DNA of 64,000 nucleotides from Pirellulales bacterium (GCA_022448265.1 JAKVCC010000006.1:62001-126000), one strand, 5' to 3'; shown: positions 32,439-41,770, counted from the first letter of the stretch. Numbers and translations are program-made. Notes: generated from the letters alone by a model not told the origin.

Positions 32439-32855
32439 GAGATTCCAGGACCTGGGATGGCAGCGTAGTGCAATGTCTGAGTGCCTGAGTAAGCAACTTA
32501 CAGCGCAGAGACCAACGTTCCAAGTCCTTCGTAGCCCAACGTGCGAGTGGACTGCTGATTTCATACGGGCTATGGCAGTAGATCGCCCGCCTTCGTGGCG
32601 AAAAAATAATCCTAGCGGTTCACGACAATCCGGTGGCACGCCGCCCAACTCTTCGGCACTGACCTTCAGCTCGCTGCCAATGATATTTATGACTATCCTT
32701 ATAGATATAGGTTTTTGTGTCGTACGTGCTCCTCAGGTGAAACACTTGCATCCGCTGCCGCCAGCGATCCGGGGCGTAAAGTAGGCACAAACGCTTTACC
32801 ATGATTGATCAAGTGCTGTTCTGCGATCAGTCGTCTGTCCAGGCGTGCCGTGTTG

Positions 32856-33287
32856 TCATCGATCGACTTGCAGCGCAATAATTGCAAGTTGAATCTCAGG
32901 ATTAGAACTGTTGACGCGCCCAATATGGACTTTGATCCATCCATCCGCATTCTGAAGTTTTGTGCTGCTGGTTGACTCCAAGATTTCGCAGTTCTCGTTG
33001 CAAAAATCGAGGCGAATGCTAGTGTGCCTATACTTCGGTCCCATTACGTGTAATCGGACGTCGGCCACGAAGCTAAACTTGTCGGAGACGGATGCTGCGG
33101 GACTCGAGACGGATGTGTCCGCGCCGTTGAGCGCCACCGTAAGGCAGCGTCCAGACAACGCTTTATTACATTTCACATACTGGGTCCATGCGGCACCGAG
33201 GACCCCGGGGCCACTTGTTGGGCTATCAGCCGTAGTTGACGCCTCAATTCTCCTGCCGAAAGTCCAGAAAACATTTCTATGGTATCG
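32856..33287 (-). pseudogene. Possible remnant or orphan C-terminal beta-sandwich domain
   Basis: The minus frame is open from about 33287 to 32856 without an ATG at the left of the conserved-looking part (a GTG lies at 33176). The product has the rhythm of a carbohydrate-binding-like sandwich: KFSFVADVRLHVMGPKYR, TSIRLDFCNENCEILES, and NADGWIKVHIGRVNSSNPEI then QLAIIALQV. Upstream it reads RNVFWTFGRRIEAST before a stop. It could be a decayed 3' gene end or a small protein with a GTG start. The family is not recognised. Confidence 0.3.
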
Positions 33288-33359
33288 CTATGGAGATCTC
33301 CGTTGGCCAGGAGGCCTATGGAGGCTAGAATTTATAGCGTAGAGACACACAAAATCATA

Positions 33360-33448
33360 AGAACCTATTTCAAAATATCGATCGACGGCGAGATCCTCAA
33401 GAATGGCGCCCCAAACCAGGGCTCAAGCCAGGATTTGAAAATGGTTTT
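33360..33448 (-). repeat. Dispersed inverted-end element, copy C
   Basis: Read on the minus strand it starts AAAACCATTTTCAAATCCTGG and ends ATTTTGAAATAGGTTCT, sharing start, core (TTTGGGG, GATCTCGCCGTCGATCG) and inverted end with copies at 41819 and 43943. It is about 10 nt longer because of a duplicated CCTGG segment. It ends 15 nt before the start of the TIM-barrel isomerase gene. Confidence 0.7.
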
Positions 33449-33463
33449 CCATCCAAGGCCCTG

Positions 33464-34267
33464 ATGGGCAGGACTGTGTCCAGCGTGCCAAGTGAAAAAA
33501 TCGCGGCCCAAACCGGGTGTTTTGCGGAGCCGATAAAGAAAGCATTACAGACCATTGCCCGTTTGGGGTGTGCTGGAGTGCAAATCGATGCCCGTCACGA
33601 GCTCCGTCCGGCGGAGTTATCCCAAACTGGGCTGCGCCACATGAGAAAGATGCTGGTTGATCTGAATTTACGGGTTGGCTCGCTGACTTTTCTTACTCGG
33701 CGCGGTTTGGCTTGTAGCGCAGATCTGGAGCAGCGCCTGGACGCCACCCGTGCAGCGATGCAGCTTGCATCGCAGTTGGATGCGCGGATTCTCGTGTGCA
33801 ATCTGGGAAGTTTTTCGGAGGACCCCCATGCGCCTGAGCGGGCCTCGCTCGTCGATGGGCTTGCCAATCTTGCGGTGCTGGGCAACCGATTGGGTGTTCG
33901 GATTGCGCTCCAAGGGGCCGCGACCCCGGTGGACCGTCTGGTCGACTTGCTGGCGGCGTTGCCCGACGGCACCGCAGGGCTCGATCTACACCCGGCCCAG
34001 CTCATCGCCCATGACCAATCTCCTCAGGAGTTTGTGGCAGCTGCGGGGCACGCGATCGTTCACGTTCATGCCGTGGATGGCGTGTACGATCTTGGCTCCG
34101 GTCACGGGGTGGAAGTTGAATTGGGTCGCGGTTCGGTGGACTTCCCCGAAATGCTGGGAGCCTTGGAGGAGCATGGGTATCGGGGGTGGTTTACAATCGA
34201 GCGGAGGGGGTCGCCCCACCCTGCTGAGGACGTTCACAATGCGGTGGAGTTCTTGCGGGCCCTCTAA
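33464..34267 (+). CDS. Sugar phosphate isomerase/epimerase (xylose isomerase-like TIM barrel)
   Basis: A 267-residue AP-endonuclease-2/xylose-isomerase-like TIM barrel. Features are GCAGVQIDARHELRP (strand 1-2), LDARILVCNLGSF, GVRIALQG (in place of the usual LExH motif), GLDLHPAQLIAHDQS, VHVHAVDGVYD, LGRGSVDFPEML and GWFTIERRG. The metal-binding Glu seen as 'ALEPH' in many members is Gln here, so the metal site may be altered. It probably isomerises or epimerises a sugar or acts on a keto-sugar. It is the last plus-strand gene before a convergent pair. Confidence 0.75.
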   Translation: MGRTVSSVPSEKIAAQTGCFAEPIKKALQTIARLGCAGVQIDARHELRPAELSQTGLRHMRKMLVDLNLRVGSLTFLTRRGLACSADLEQRLDATRAAMQLASQLDARILVCNLGSFSEDPHAPERASLVDGLANLAVLGNRLGVRIALQGAATPVDRLVDLLAALPDGTAGLDLHPAQLIAHDQSPQEFVAAAGHAIVHVHAVDGVYDLGSGHGVEVELGRGSVDFPEMLGALEEHGYRGWFTIERRGSPHPAEDVHNAVEFLRAL

Positions 34268-34288
34268 GGGGCAAATACGGGCGGCTTA

Positions 34289-35830
34289 TTAGCCAGTTTG
34301 TAGCAGGCGACTACCGTGTTCGCGCAGACAGTGCAACAGGCCATTGAGGTGCTCGTCGTCGGTGAGCGGATTGATGAGGGTGGTGCGCAAATATCTCCGG
34401 CCGTCGAGTGTGGTTTGGACGAGGTAGAATTCGCCCGCTTTGATTACCGACCGGCGCAGCCGCAGTTGGAACGCGTCGATTTCAGCTTCTGGGCGCTGTT
34501 TGATTTCTGCGGGCAGGTAGCGAAAAACGACAATGTTGCAACTGGGGCGACAGAATGCCTCAAAATCGTTTTGCGCCGAAAGCAGATGGTAGAACCGATC
34601 CGCCAGATCAAACGTAAGGTCAACCAGTGCCGCAAATAGGCGTCGTCCAAACATCGACCATACGCCCCACAAGCCGATCGCGGCGGCCCGTTTGGTGCAC
34701 TCCACATTGGTAATCCCATTGTCGAACTGTGCCATTCCGGGCGCCGAGGGGTCGAACAGGTAGGGGGCGACCTGCTGAAATGCCGCGTAGCGGTTTTGGT
34801 AGTTGCGATAAAATACAAACGCGCAGAGTGCCGGCATGAACATCATTTTGTGGGCGTCGCACACGACGCTATCGGCCAGCTCTAGGCCCTCGACCCAATG
34901 ACGGTGTTTTTCGCTCAGGCAGGCAGCCCCGCCATGCGCCGCGTCGACGTGCAGCCACGTCTGGTGTCGCCGGCAAACTTCGGCGATCGGGCGCAATGGA
35001 TCAAAAGCCCCGGTCGGCGTTGCGCAGGCCGCGGCACAGACGGCAACAATTTTCACCTGCCGCCTACGCAAGTCGGCCAAGATGTCGTCCAGCTGTGCTA
35101 CATCCATTCGCCGTTGGGAGTCGAGTGGCACACGCACGATCTGGTCGGTTCCCAGTCCGAGAATCCCCGCAGCGCGGGTGACACTATAGTGGACTTCGGC
35201 GTGCGCGACCAGCACGGGTGCCGATTCGCCGGTGGCCAGTCCTGTTTTCCAGCTGTCGCCTATCGAGACATTGCGCGCGGTGAGGAGCGCGGTCAGATTA
35301 GCGAGTGATCCGCCCGAGGTCACCAGACCACCGAACTGTCCCGCTGCAAAGCCGATCGCCTGCCCCACTTCGTTGATCATCGCGTGCTCTACGGCTGTCG
35401 CCCAGGGGCCCATTTCATAGATGGCCATTACTTGATTGGTGAGGGCCGTGACCGCATCGAATAGACCGGCAAGTGGTAACGAAGCGGGCACCTGGTGCCC
35501 CATGTAATGTGGATGATGCAAGTTTTGCCCGCGGTTCAAGATTTGCCGTACCAACTCTTCGAAGCGCGCCGTCAGCGCGTCGACCTGGAAATCGTCCGAG
35601 GTGTCCGCGGCACGAAGCTGGTCTGTTGCCAGCTGCACGTTGGTTTCGGGCAGGTGCCAATTCAGCACCGCCCCGCCACCCGCCTGAACGTCTGTAAAGT
35701 GGCTGTGGAGCGCATCGATCATTCGGCGACCCGCCTCGCGGACGATCTCAGGATCGTAGGCGGCAGCGACAATTTCGCGCTCGGTGGCAAGAGCTGCTCT
35801 GGGGGACAGATTAGCGGGGTGGGCGTTCAT
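34289..35830 (-). CDS. PLP-dependent decarboxylase (group II, diaminobutyrate decarboxylase-like)
   Basis: A 513-residue fold-type-I PLP enzyme. The ATG overlaps the TGA of the upstream acylase gene (ATGA). HPHYMGHQVPASLPLAGLFD and GGLVTSGGSLANLTALLTAR are class signatures; HVDAAHG (294-300) contacts PLP; Lys328 in SVVCDAHKMMFMP should form the Schiff base. It belongs to the glutamate/aromatic/2,4-diaminobutyrate decarboxylase group. The C-terminal FRYLPAE and LRTTLINPLTD are typical. The amino-acid substrate cannot be told; diaminobutyrate or a similar diamino acid is one option. Confidence 0.88.
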   Translation of the reverse strand: MNAHPANLSPRAALATEREIVAAAYDPEIVREAGRRMIDALHSHFTDVQAGGGAVLNWHLPETNVQLATDQLRAADTSDDFQVDALTARFEELVRQILNRGQNLHHPHYMGHQVPASLPLAGLFDAVTALTNQVMAIYEMGPWATAVEHAMINEVGQAIGFAAGQFGGLVTSGGSLANLTALLTARNVSIGDSWKTGLATGESAPVLVAHAEVHYSVTRAAGILGLGTDQIVRVPLDSQRRMDVAQLDDILADLRRRQVKIVAVCAAACATPTGAFDPLRPIAEVCRRHQTWLHVDAAHGGAACLSEKHRHWVEGLELADSVVCDAHKMMFMPALCAFVFYRNYQNRYAAFQQVAPYLFDPSAPGMAQFDNGITNVECTKRAAAIGLWGVWSMFGRRLFAALVDLTFDLADRFYHLLSAQNDFEAFCRPSCNIVVFRYLPAEIKQRPEAEIDAFQLRLRRSVIKAGEFYLVQTTLDGRRYLRTTLINPLTDDEHLNGLLHCLREHGSRLLQTG

Positions 35831-38034
35831 CGTTCGTCTGGTAGGCGGGGTAGGAGTTGACGGTATTCGCCGTCCGCCCAACGCGGGATGTCGTTGCGGT
35901 ACCATTTTGAAAAACGACTCTCACTGGCGCCGCCGGGAAGATTGGTCCACGCTGCCTGGGTGCCCATGTCGGTCACGAAGTGATAGCTTGGCGCGAAACT
36001 GGATTCGCGCTTGGCAGTTGTTAGCAGATGGCCTTGGAAGGGCGTTGCCTGGCAGCCTGGCATGGGCCGACGTTCCGTGTTGAAGCCCAGCAGTCGGCCC
36101 ACGCGGCTATTCTCAAAGAAACGATTGGCAAAGTGGAACGAGTTGGCATCGCCCCAGGGTTGGATGGACTCCTTGGCTGCCCGCTCGGCAGCCAGACAAA
36201 TCATTTCTCCTTTGTCGCGGTTTTGCCACCAAAGCGACGTCGGTTGGCACAGCAAGTCATCGATGGCGGTGAGAATCATGGAAGAGTAGCCCATGCGTGT
36301 GCACAGAAAAAACATCCTTCGCCAGCCAATGCCTTCTTCGTGGCCAAAGATTTCGAGCACCACGTGGCGGTAGAGATGTTGAAACATGGTCGCCGCAGTG
36401 CTGGCAGGATTGTAACGCATGTCCCACTCTTCGAGCGCGGTTTTCAAGGCACCATCTGGTACATGCGGCAAAAAGATTGGCAGCAGCCGGCGGGCCTGTA
36501 CGCTCGTCACGTCGTACTGCAGGGCTTGCATATCGGCCACGGTAACGGATTGAAGTTCATGCAATCGCTCCACGATGCGCCGCTTGCGATAGTCGGGCAG
36601 TGCGTGGCTATGTAAAAGCAACTCGCCGGCCCGGTCGAGGCCTTCGTTGGCACTGGCCAAATAGCCTTCCGGCGGGTCGTACAAGCTCGGCAAGCGGGCA
36701 CTGTCAAGAATGCCTTGCCAGTGCATGGATTCGTCCCAGGCAGGGTTTGGTACCACGCCGACCTGGCCGGCGGCGCGCTCGGGCAGCCAGCCACTAGCCT
36801 GTCGTCCGATATGCCCCTCACTGTCGGCGAGTACCCAAACCAGGGTTGGATGCGGATTCTCGCGGACTACCTCCATCGCTTCAAGTACAGTGCGGGAGTG
36901 CAAGACATCCAGCCAGCATCCAATCGATCGGCCCGATCCGGCCTCGGCGCCCACCCATTTCGCGGCTAGGTATTTGCCAGGCTCCTGGTCGGTGAGATCC
37001 CAGCGAAGTGTGCCTTGCGGATTTGTAAATACCCGCATTACTTCCGCTTGCGCACCCTTGCACTCAATTGATTCCTCGCGAACGCTGAAATCGAGCCACC
37101 GGTCGTTGCGACGGTATTGCCATCCTGTCGAACCACCAGGCCGGCAGTCTTCCACAAAATAGTCGCTGGTGTCGGCATGCATATAGGTGACGCCCCAGGC
37201 GAGTTGCGGTGAACGTCCTACCGCCATCAGCGGGCATCCGGGAAGGGTGGCCCCCATGACGTAGCGGTCGTCTTCCCAGTGGAGGGCTACTTCGTACCAA
37301 ATGGCGGGCAATCGGTTGACTTCCAAATGAGGATCCGCCGCGAGCAGCGAACACCCGGACTGGCTGCGGCGCGGGCCCACGGCCCAGGCATTGCTACCCG
37401 CCAGGCGGGGCAGGTCGGCGAGCATTTCCAGCGCCTCATCCGACAGTCGGTGTTCGATGCGAATATCTTGCAGCGCCTCCAGGTCAACGCCGTCCAAAAA
37501 AGGAGCCATCAACTCGCGCAGTAGCTCTGGGCGGACACCGGTCTGCACCAGTTCCAATAACAGCCGTTCGTTCTCCTGGGCCGCAACGGCGAGTCCCGCG
37601 AAACTCAAGAGATTCCCGATCGACAGGATCGCTGCCGGGTCCCAGGGGCGCGGGCGGAAACCGGTGACCCACATTGGCAAGGAACGCCCGGCCTCCTGCA
37701 GGCCGTCGTTGACTCCGTTGCAATACGAGTCCAATTGCTCGCTCGTGCGGGGACACAGATTATCGACTTCCGACTCCAGATTGAGGTGTAGGCCCGCCCG
37801 CCGAAAGAAACGATCGGTTTCTACCAATTCTGACCGGCCGGCGATTCGCGCAGCGGCTTGGCCGATGGCTACATTGCGGGAGAAAAAAATCTGAGTTGGC
37901 CGATCAATGGCGTGTAAGTAGCCCAACGCATAGAGTGCATCATGCCACGTACTGGCTTCTACATGCGGTACCCCGGCATCGTCGCGCCGGGCGGTAAACT
38001 GGACACGAGCCGAGGAGGTGGAAATGCGTTCCAT
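35827..38034 (-). CDS. Penicillin acylase-type N-terminal nucleophile hydrolase, without signal peptide
   Basis: A 735-residue Ntn hydrolase of the penicillin amidase family. The A-chain region has RDDAGVPHVEA, GYLHAIDRPTQIF and FRRAGLH. The processing site is LAGSNAWAVG: cleavage before Ser214 would expose the catalytic serine of the B chain, followed by LLAADPHLE. Later motifs are GVTYMHADTSDYFVE and LASANEGLDRA (oxyanion Asn). Unlike classical penicillin or AHL acylases the protein begins directly with the A-chain and shows no signal peptide, so it may be cytoplasmic. It is coupled by ATGA to a PLP decarboxylase, suggesting it releases an amino compound from an amide for decarboxylation (inference). 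Confidence 0.85.
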   Translation of the reverse strand: MERISTSSARVQFTARRDDAGVPHVEASTWHDALYALGYLHAIDRPTQIFFSRNVAIGQAAARIAGRSELVETDRFFRRAGLHLNLESEVDNLCPRTSEQLDSYCNGVNDGLQEAGRSLPMWVTGFRPRPWDPAAILSIGNLLSFAGLAVAAQENERLLLELVQTGVRPELLRELMAPFLDGVDLEALQDIRIEHRLSDEALEMLADLPRLAGSNAWAVGPRRSQSGCSLLAADPHLEVNRLPAIWYEVALHWEDDRYVMGATLPGCPLMAVGRSPQLAWGVTYMHADTSDYFVEDCRPGGSTGWQYRRNDRWLDFSVREESIECKGAQAEVMRVFTNPQGTLRWDLTDQEPGKYLAAKWVGAEAGSGRSIGCWLDVLHSRTVLEAMEVVRENPHPTLVWVLADSEGHIGRQASGWLPERAAGQVGVVPNPAWDESMHWQGILDSARLPSLYDPPEGYLASANEGLDRAGELLLHSHALPDYRKRRIVERLHELQSVTVADMQALQYDVTSVQARRLLPIFLPHVPDGALKTALEEWDMRYNPASTAATMFQHLYRHVVLEIFGHEEGIGWRRMFFLCTRMGYSSMILTAIDDLLCQPTSLWWQNRDKGEMICLAAERAAKESIQPWGDANSFHFANRFFENSRVGRLLGFNTERRPMPGCQATPFQGHLLTTAKRESSFAPSYHFVTDMGTQAAWTNLPGGASESRFSKWYRNDIPRWADGEYRQLLPRLPDER

Positions 38035-38266
38035 GTATACGAGTGTAGATTGCGGCCACGAATTGCGAAATGCGGAATGCGGTAGGGGCGGCGATTTGGC
38101 GGCACGTTTCTTGCCCCCGATGCCTACTCAGACTGCAGCGCAAGTGAATAATTTGGAGGCTAGTGTCCCACAAACACCGCTTAGCCCTCGCTCCTCCACC
38201 TCATTTCTTGCTCCTCGCTCCCCGCTCCTCCCCCTGCTACACTGAACCCTGCCGCCCCCTGCCCAA

Positions 38267-39217
38267 ATGTCTCCCTCCATGTCTCGCTACCAGCAGCGCG
38301 CCGGTCCAACCATGATCAGTCCCTGGCTGATTGGGCTGGTCGTGCTGACATTATATCCGTTTGCCGCATCATTCTATTGGAGCTTTTGTCGCTACGATCT
38401 GCTTAGCCGGCCCAGGTGGGTGGGCTGGCAGAATTATGGGCGCTTGGCTCGTGAGTTGGCCGAAGGCGGCACGTTTGCCCGGGCCTTGGGCAATACGGCC
38501 TATTACGCGGTCACGTGCGTCACGCTGTCGGTTGTGGTTGGTATTGGCCTAGCGGTGATGTTGTCTTGGCGCGTGCGTGGCAAGGCCATTTATCGGACGC
38601 TGTGTTTTGTGCCCGCAGTAATACCTACGGTTGCCGCATCGGTCCTATGGATGTGGCTCTTGGATCCGCATCAAGGCTTGGTGAACGGGGCGCTGGAATC
38701 GGTGCATGCGCCAGGCCAAGGATGGTTCAAGAGTACGAGCGCGGCCGTCTGGCCGGCGTCGTGGCCGGACGACCATCAGGGGCGTATCTTCGGGTCCAAA
38801 GATGGGCTCGTGCTGATGAGTCTGTGGGGCATTGGCAATCTCCTGATTATCTATTTGGCTGCGCTGGCCGATATCCCGCACCAGTTGTATGAAGTCGCTC
38901 GCCTGGACGGTGCGGGCCGCTTTCGCCAGTTCTGGCACGTGACACTTCCTCTGCTCACGCCTGTGGTTTTTTTTAATGTCGTCATGGGGCTCATCCATTC
39001 GGTGCAAGCCTTCACCCAAATCTACATTGTCAGCGACGGCCAGGGAGACCCGGCCGAGGCCACGCTGACCCTGTCGCTGCACTTGTTCTTAGCGGCGTTT
39101 CAAGATCTCGACATGGGATATGCGTCGGCCATGGCGTGGGTACTGCTGGTGTTTGTACTGCTGGTAACGGTTTGGCTTTTTCGTACATCGCGGCATTGGG
39201 TGCATGGAGGGGGATGA
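38267..39217 (+). CDS. ABC sugar transporter permease (MalF/UgpA type)
   Basis: A 316-residue inner-membrane protein with about six helices, beginning with MISPWLIGLVVLTLYPFAAS. The EAA-loop that docks on the ATPase is EVARLDGAGRFRQFWHVTLP. It belongs to the CUT1 carbohydrate importer family and has a periplasmic insert of about 60 residues (HQGLVNGALESVHAPG region). Two start codons lie 15 nt apart (38267, 38282). It is followed by the binding protein with an ATGA overlap. No ATPase gene is in the window, so a shared MsmK-like ATPase elsewhere is likely. The substrate is probably an oligosaccharide or monosaccharide linked to the fucose genes downstream. Confidence 0.88.
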   Translation: MSPSMSRYQQRAGPTMISPWLIGLVVLTLYPFAASFYWSFCRYDLLSRPRWVGWQNYGRLARELAEGGTFARALGNTAYYAVTCVTLSVVVGIGLAVMLSWRVRGKAIYRTLCFVPAVIPTVAASVLWMWLLDPHQGLVNGALESVHAPGQGWFKSTSAAVWPASWPDDHQGRIFGSKDGLVLMSLWGIGNLLIIYLAALADIPHQLYEVARLDGAGRFRQFWHVTLPLLTPVVFFNVVMGLIHSVQAFTQIYIVSDGQGDPAEATLTLSLHLFLAAFQDLDMGYASAMAWVLLVFVLLVTVWLFRTSRHWVHGGG

Positions 39218-40686
39218 GTGATCGAATGACCAAGATTCAAGCAACTATGACCCCAGACGCGACGACTGCCAAATGTCGATATCGGTTTACCGCTGGCCCT
39301 GGGGCGGGCCGGACGCGGAAGCCGCCGGCGCCAAGGGTAGTTTGGCTGGCCCTGTTGCTACTGCTGGTGGGGTGTATGGACGGGCTGGGCGGCCAGCCCG
39401 ATCGTCGGGAAGAAATCGTGTTCTGGCATTTTTGGGGCGGGCGTGACCGGCCCATCGTGAGCCAGATTGTGGAGAAATTCAACGCTTCGCAGGACCAGTA
39501 TCGAGTTCGGGCCATTGCGATGCCCGGATCGAATCTTGACTTGAAGTTCCTCTTGAGCGTGGCCGGGAATGATCCGCCCGACCTGCTGAATCACGACGAT
39601 CCGGTGGTTGCCGACTGGGCCCATCGGGGCGTGCTCACGCCCCTGGCTGATCTGGCTAGCGAGGAGGAACTGGATCGATTGGGCACCTGGTTGTTTCCGG
39701 CCGCGTCCAGCTTGGGAACTTACGACGGGCGCCTCTATGCGCTTTGTAACGGCTTGGATATTCGAGCCCTTTACTGCAATAAAACATTGCTCGACGAACA
39801 TGGCCTGGCCTTGCCCAAATCGATTGCCGATCTGGACACGATCGCGGAAACGATCGCCCCTGCTGGGGCTGATTTCGCGGGCGAGCAGATGGGATATTTG
39901 CCACATCCGCGCCGCTTGTGGTCTTGGGGAATCGCGTTCGGCGGATCATTCACCAGCGCCGACTTCCAGTTTAAAAAAAATGACCCGCGATCCATAATCA
40001 CCGCTGACGCGCCCCAAATCGTGTCCGCATTGACCTGGATGGCCGGTTATAGCCGCCGCTATGGGCCTAGCCGGGTCGCGGAATTTCGCTCGGGGGAGCA
40101 GGCACTCACTGGAGCTGTCTTTCCGCTGCTCGACCAGCGGCGCTATGCCGTCGTCATGGATGGTCAATGGCGCACGCGCGACATCGCAGCCGCCGAGGCA
40201 ATTGCCGTAGCGGACGGCCAGAGTTGCGATCAATTTTCCGTCGTCCCTCTGCCCGCTTCGCCTGGCGGTCACGAGGACGCCGGTTGGGTGAACGGCAATT
40301 TTTTTGTAGTTCCGAGTCAGGCACGCTGCAAACGGGGCGCTTGGGAGTTCATGAAGTTCTGGACCGGGTTTGATGGCAGCGAGACACACGCGGCCACAGC
40401 CTGCGCGGCGGGCGGCTGGATTCCGGTGTCGCAGCGCATCGTACAGGAGCCTGCCTACCAGGAGGCGCTGACTCGCCAGCCGCTCCTGCGAGAGTTTGTC
40501 CGCCTGGCACGCAGTCCTCACCAGGTCCCGGTGCCAGCCCTACCGGTGGCCTCACTCTACTACCAAGAAGTGATACGCGCCGCTCAAGAAGTCATGTATC
40601 GGGGGGCCGAACCGGCAGCCGCGCTCAAGAAGGCCGCCGACAATGCCCGCCAGCGCCTGCGGGAGGAGATGGCCGATGGGCCCTAG
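39214..40686 (+). CDS. ABC sugar-binding lipoprotein (family 1 extracellular solute-binding)
   Basis: A 490-residue lipoprotein. The ATG overlaps the permease stop. A long polar leader precedes the hydrophobic segment VVWLALLLLLVGC, whose Cys (about residue 54) is the probable lipidation site; a later start is possible. The mature protein shows the SBP family 1 pattern: IVFWHFWGGRDRPIVSQIVE, DLLNHDDPVVADW, YALCNGLDIRALYCNKTLL and GWVNGNFFVVPSQA. It would capture sugar at the outer face and deliver it to the two permeases. The stop codon overlaps the next gene by 11 nt. Confidence 0.88.
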   Translation: MSDRMTKIQATMTPDATTAKCRYRFTAGPGAGRTRKPPAPRVVWLALLLLLVGCMDGLGGQPDRREEIVFWHFWGGRDRPIVSQIVEKFNASQDQYRVRAIAMPGSNLDLKFLLSVAGNDPPDLLNHDDPVVADWAHRGVLTPLADLASEEELDRLGTWLFPAASSLGTYDGRLYALCNGLDIRALYCNKTLLDEHGLALPKSIADLDTIAETIAPAGADFAGEQMGYLPHPRRLWSWGIAFGGSFTSADFQFKKNDPRSIITADAPQIVSALTWMAGYSRRYGPSRVAEFRSGEQALTGAVFPLLDQRRYAVVMDGQWRTRDIAAAEAIAVADGQSCDQFSVVPLPASPGGHEDAGWVNGNFFVVPSQARCKRGAWEFMKFWTGFDGSETHAATACAAGGWIPVSQRIVQEPAYQEALTRQPLLREFVRLARSPHQVPVPALPVASLYYQEVIRAAQEVMYRGAEPAAALKKAADNARQRLREEMADGP

Positions 40687-41545
40687 CACCGACAATATTT
40701 GTGGCGACAAGACGCAGCGAGACACCGGCCGGCCGGTGCCCGCTCTGGCGCATCTTTGGCTCGTGCTTACCACGGCCGCTATTTGCATTCCACTGGTGTG
40801 GATGGTACTCACTTCGCTCAAGGGGCCGCAGCAGATCGCAGCGGCTCCTTACGCTTGGTGGCCAAGTCCCTGGCGCTGGCAAAACTATCTAGAAGCCATC
40901 GCGGTAATCCCTTTTTTCCGATATCTGGGCAATTCCATCCTGCTGTGTTTGGGCAGCGTCTTGGGTACGCTGGCCAGTTGTTCGCTTGTGGCCTACGGTT
41001 TTTCCCGGTTGCGTTGGGCGGGACGCGATCTGTTGTTTGGGGTCTTAATCGCAACGATGCTCCTGCCCTGGCAGGTGACGATGATACCGCGCTTCTTGGT
41101 GATTCGAGAGCTGGGGTTGTACGATTCGCTGTGGGCCCTGATTCTTCCCAAGTTTTTCGGCGAGGCATTCTATATATTTCTCTTGCGGCAATTTTTTATG
41201 ACCATACCGCAGGAGATGATCGATGTCGCGCGGGTGGATGGGTGCAGCGAGATGGGAGTGCTCTGGCGGGTGGTGTTGCCGCTGGCCCGACCCGCACTGG
41301 CGACCGTGGCGCTTTTGGAATTTATTGCCACCTGGAATGACTACGGCGGCCCCCTGCTCTATCTAAACGACCCAGACCGTTTTCCGCTGGCCTATGGGCT
41401 GGAGCAGTTTGTAAGTTCGCATTCCAGCGAAACGCACCTACTGTTGGCAGCATCGGTTATATTTACCGTGCCTATGGTGCTGCTCTTTCTGCTAACCCAG
41501 CGATTGTTTGTCCGCGGGATTGCCACGACGGGAATCAAGGGCTAG
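40676..41545 (+). CDS. ABC sugar transporter permease (MalG type)
   Basis: A 289-residue membrane protein with about six helices. The ATG lies 11 nt inside the end of the binding-protein gene. The EAA-loop DVARVDGCSEMGVLWRVVLP and the segment NYLEAIAVIPFFRYLGNSIL are typical of the second permease in CUT1 importers. It completes the transmembrane pair with the gene at 38267. A tandem 20-bp repeat starts about 40 nt after its stop. Confidence 0.9.
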   Translation: MGPSTDNICGDKTQRDTGRPVPALAHLWLVLTTAAICIPLVWMVLTSLKGPQQIAAAPYAWWPSPWRWQNYLEAIAVIPFFRYLGNSILLCLGSVLGTLASCSLVAYGFSRLRWAGRDLLFGVLIATMLLPWQVTMIPRFLVIRELGLYDSLWALILPKFFGEAFYIFLLRQFFMTIPQEMIDVARVDGCSEMGVLWRVVLPLARPALATVALLEFIATWNDYGGPLLYLNDPDRFPLAYGLEQFVSSHSSETHLLLAASVIFTVPMVLLFLLTQRLFVRGIATTGIKG

Positions 41546-41585
41546 TGGCAGAGTCAGAAATTGGCCAGCAAAACATGGGGCAGAG

Positions 41586-41645
41586 CCTTGCAGCGCAGCC
41601 AGAAGCCTTACAGCGCAGCCAGAAACCTTACAGCGCAGCCAGAAG
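41586..41645 (+). repeat. Tandem repeat, three 20-bp units
   Basis: Three consecutive 20-nt units, CCTTGCAGCGCAGCCAGAAG, then CCTTACAGCGCAGCCAGAAA and CCTTACAGCGCAGCCAGAAG, differ at two positions. The array lies just after the second permease gene and is non-coding as far as I can see. Confidence 0.9.
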
Positions 41646-41680
41646 ATTGCGGGCATCCCAAATAGAATATAGCGGGTAGC

Positions 41681-41770
41681 CTACTTTTTACGGTGGCGAA
41701 TTTTGGCCCGCATGCGGCGCTTTTTTTGGCCAACTTTGCGTCGGCCCTTACCGGACTTCTTCGTACCCAA
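41681..41770 (-). CDS. Very small, highly basic protein (29 aa), TTG start
   Basis: The minus frame reads GTKKSGKGRRKVGQKKRR followed by MRAKIRHRKK and a TAG stop; with the TTG start it is 29 residues, about half Lys, Arg or His. A GGAG ribosome site lies 6 nt before the TTG. Composition and length recall tiny basic ribosome-associated proteins (bTHX, or the AURKAIP1/COX24-like small bacterial proteins), but I do not recognise a definite family. Its isolated position between operons suggests its own transcription. Confidence 0.5.
   Translation of the reverse strand: MGTKKSGKGRRKVGQKKRRMRAKIRHRKK

Larger units (their letters stand above)
32439..33463. other. Intergenic region with a probable gene remnant and a dispersed repeat
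   Basis: About 1 kb. It contains an open minus-strand segment that reads like the end of a beta-sandwich protein and one copy of the dispersed inverted-end element, both listed separately. The rest has no clear gene. Confidence 0.5.

Noticed and set aside
41586-41645. Short direct repeats considered as a CRISPR array
   Set aside because: The three 20-bp units are contiguous with no spacers, and there are no cas genes in the window; it is a plain tandem repeat.
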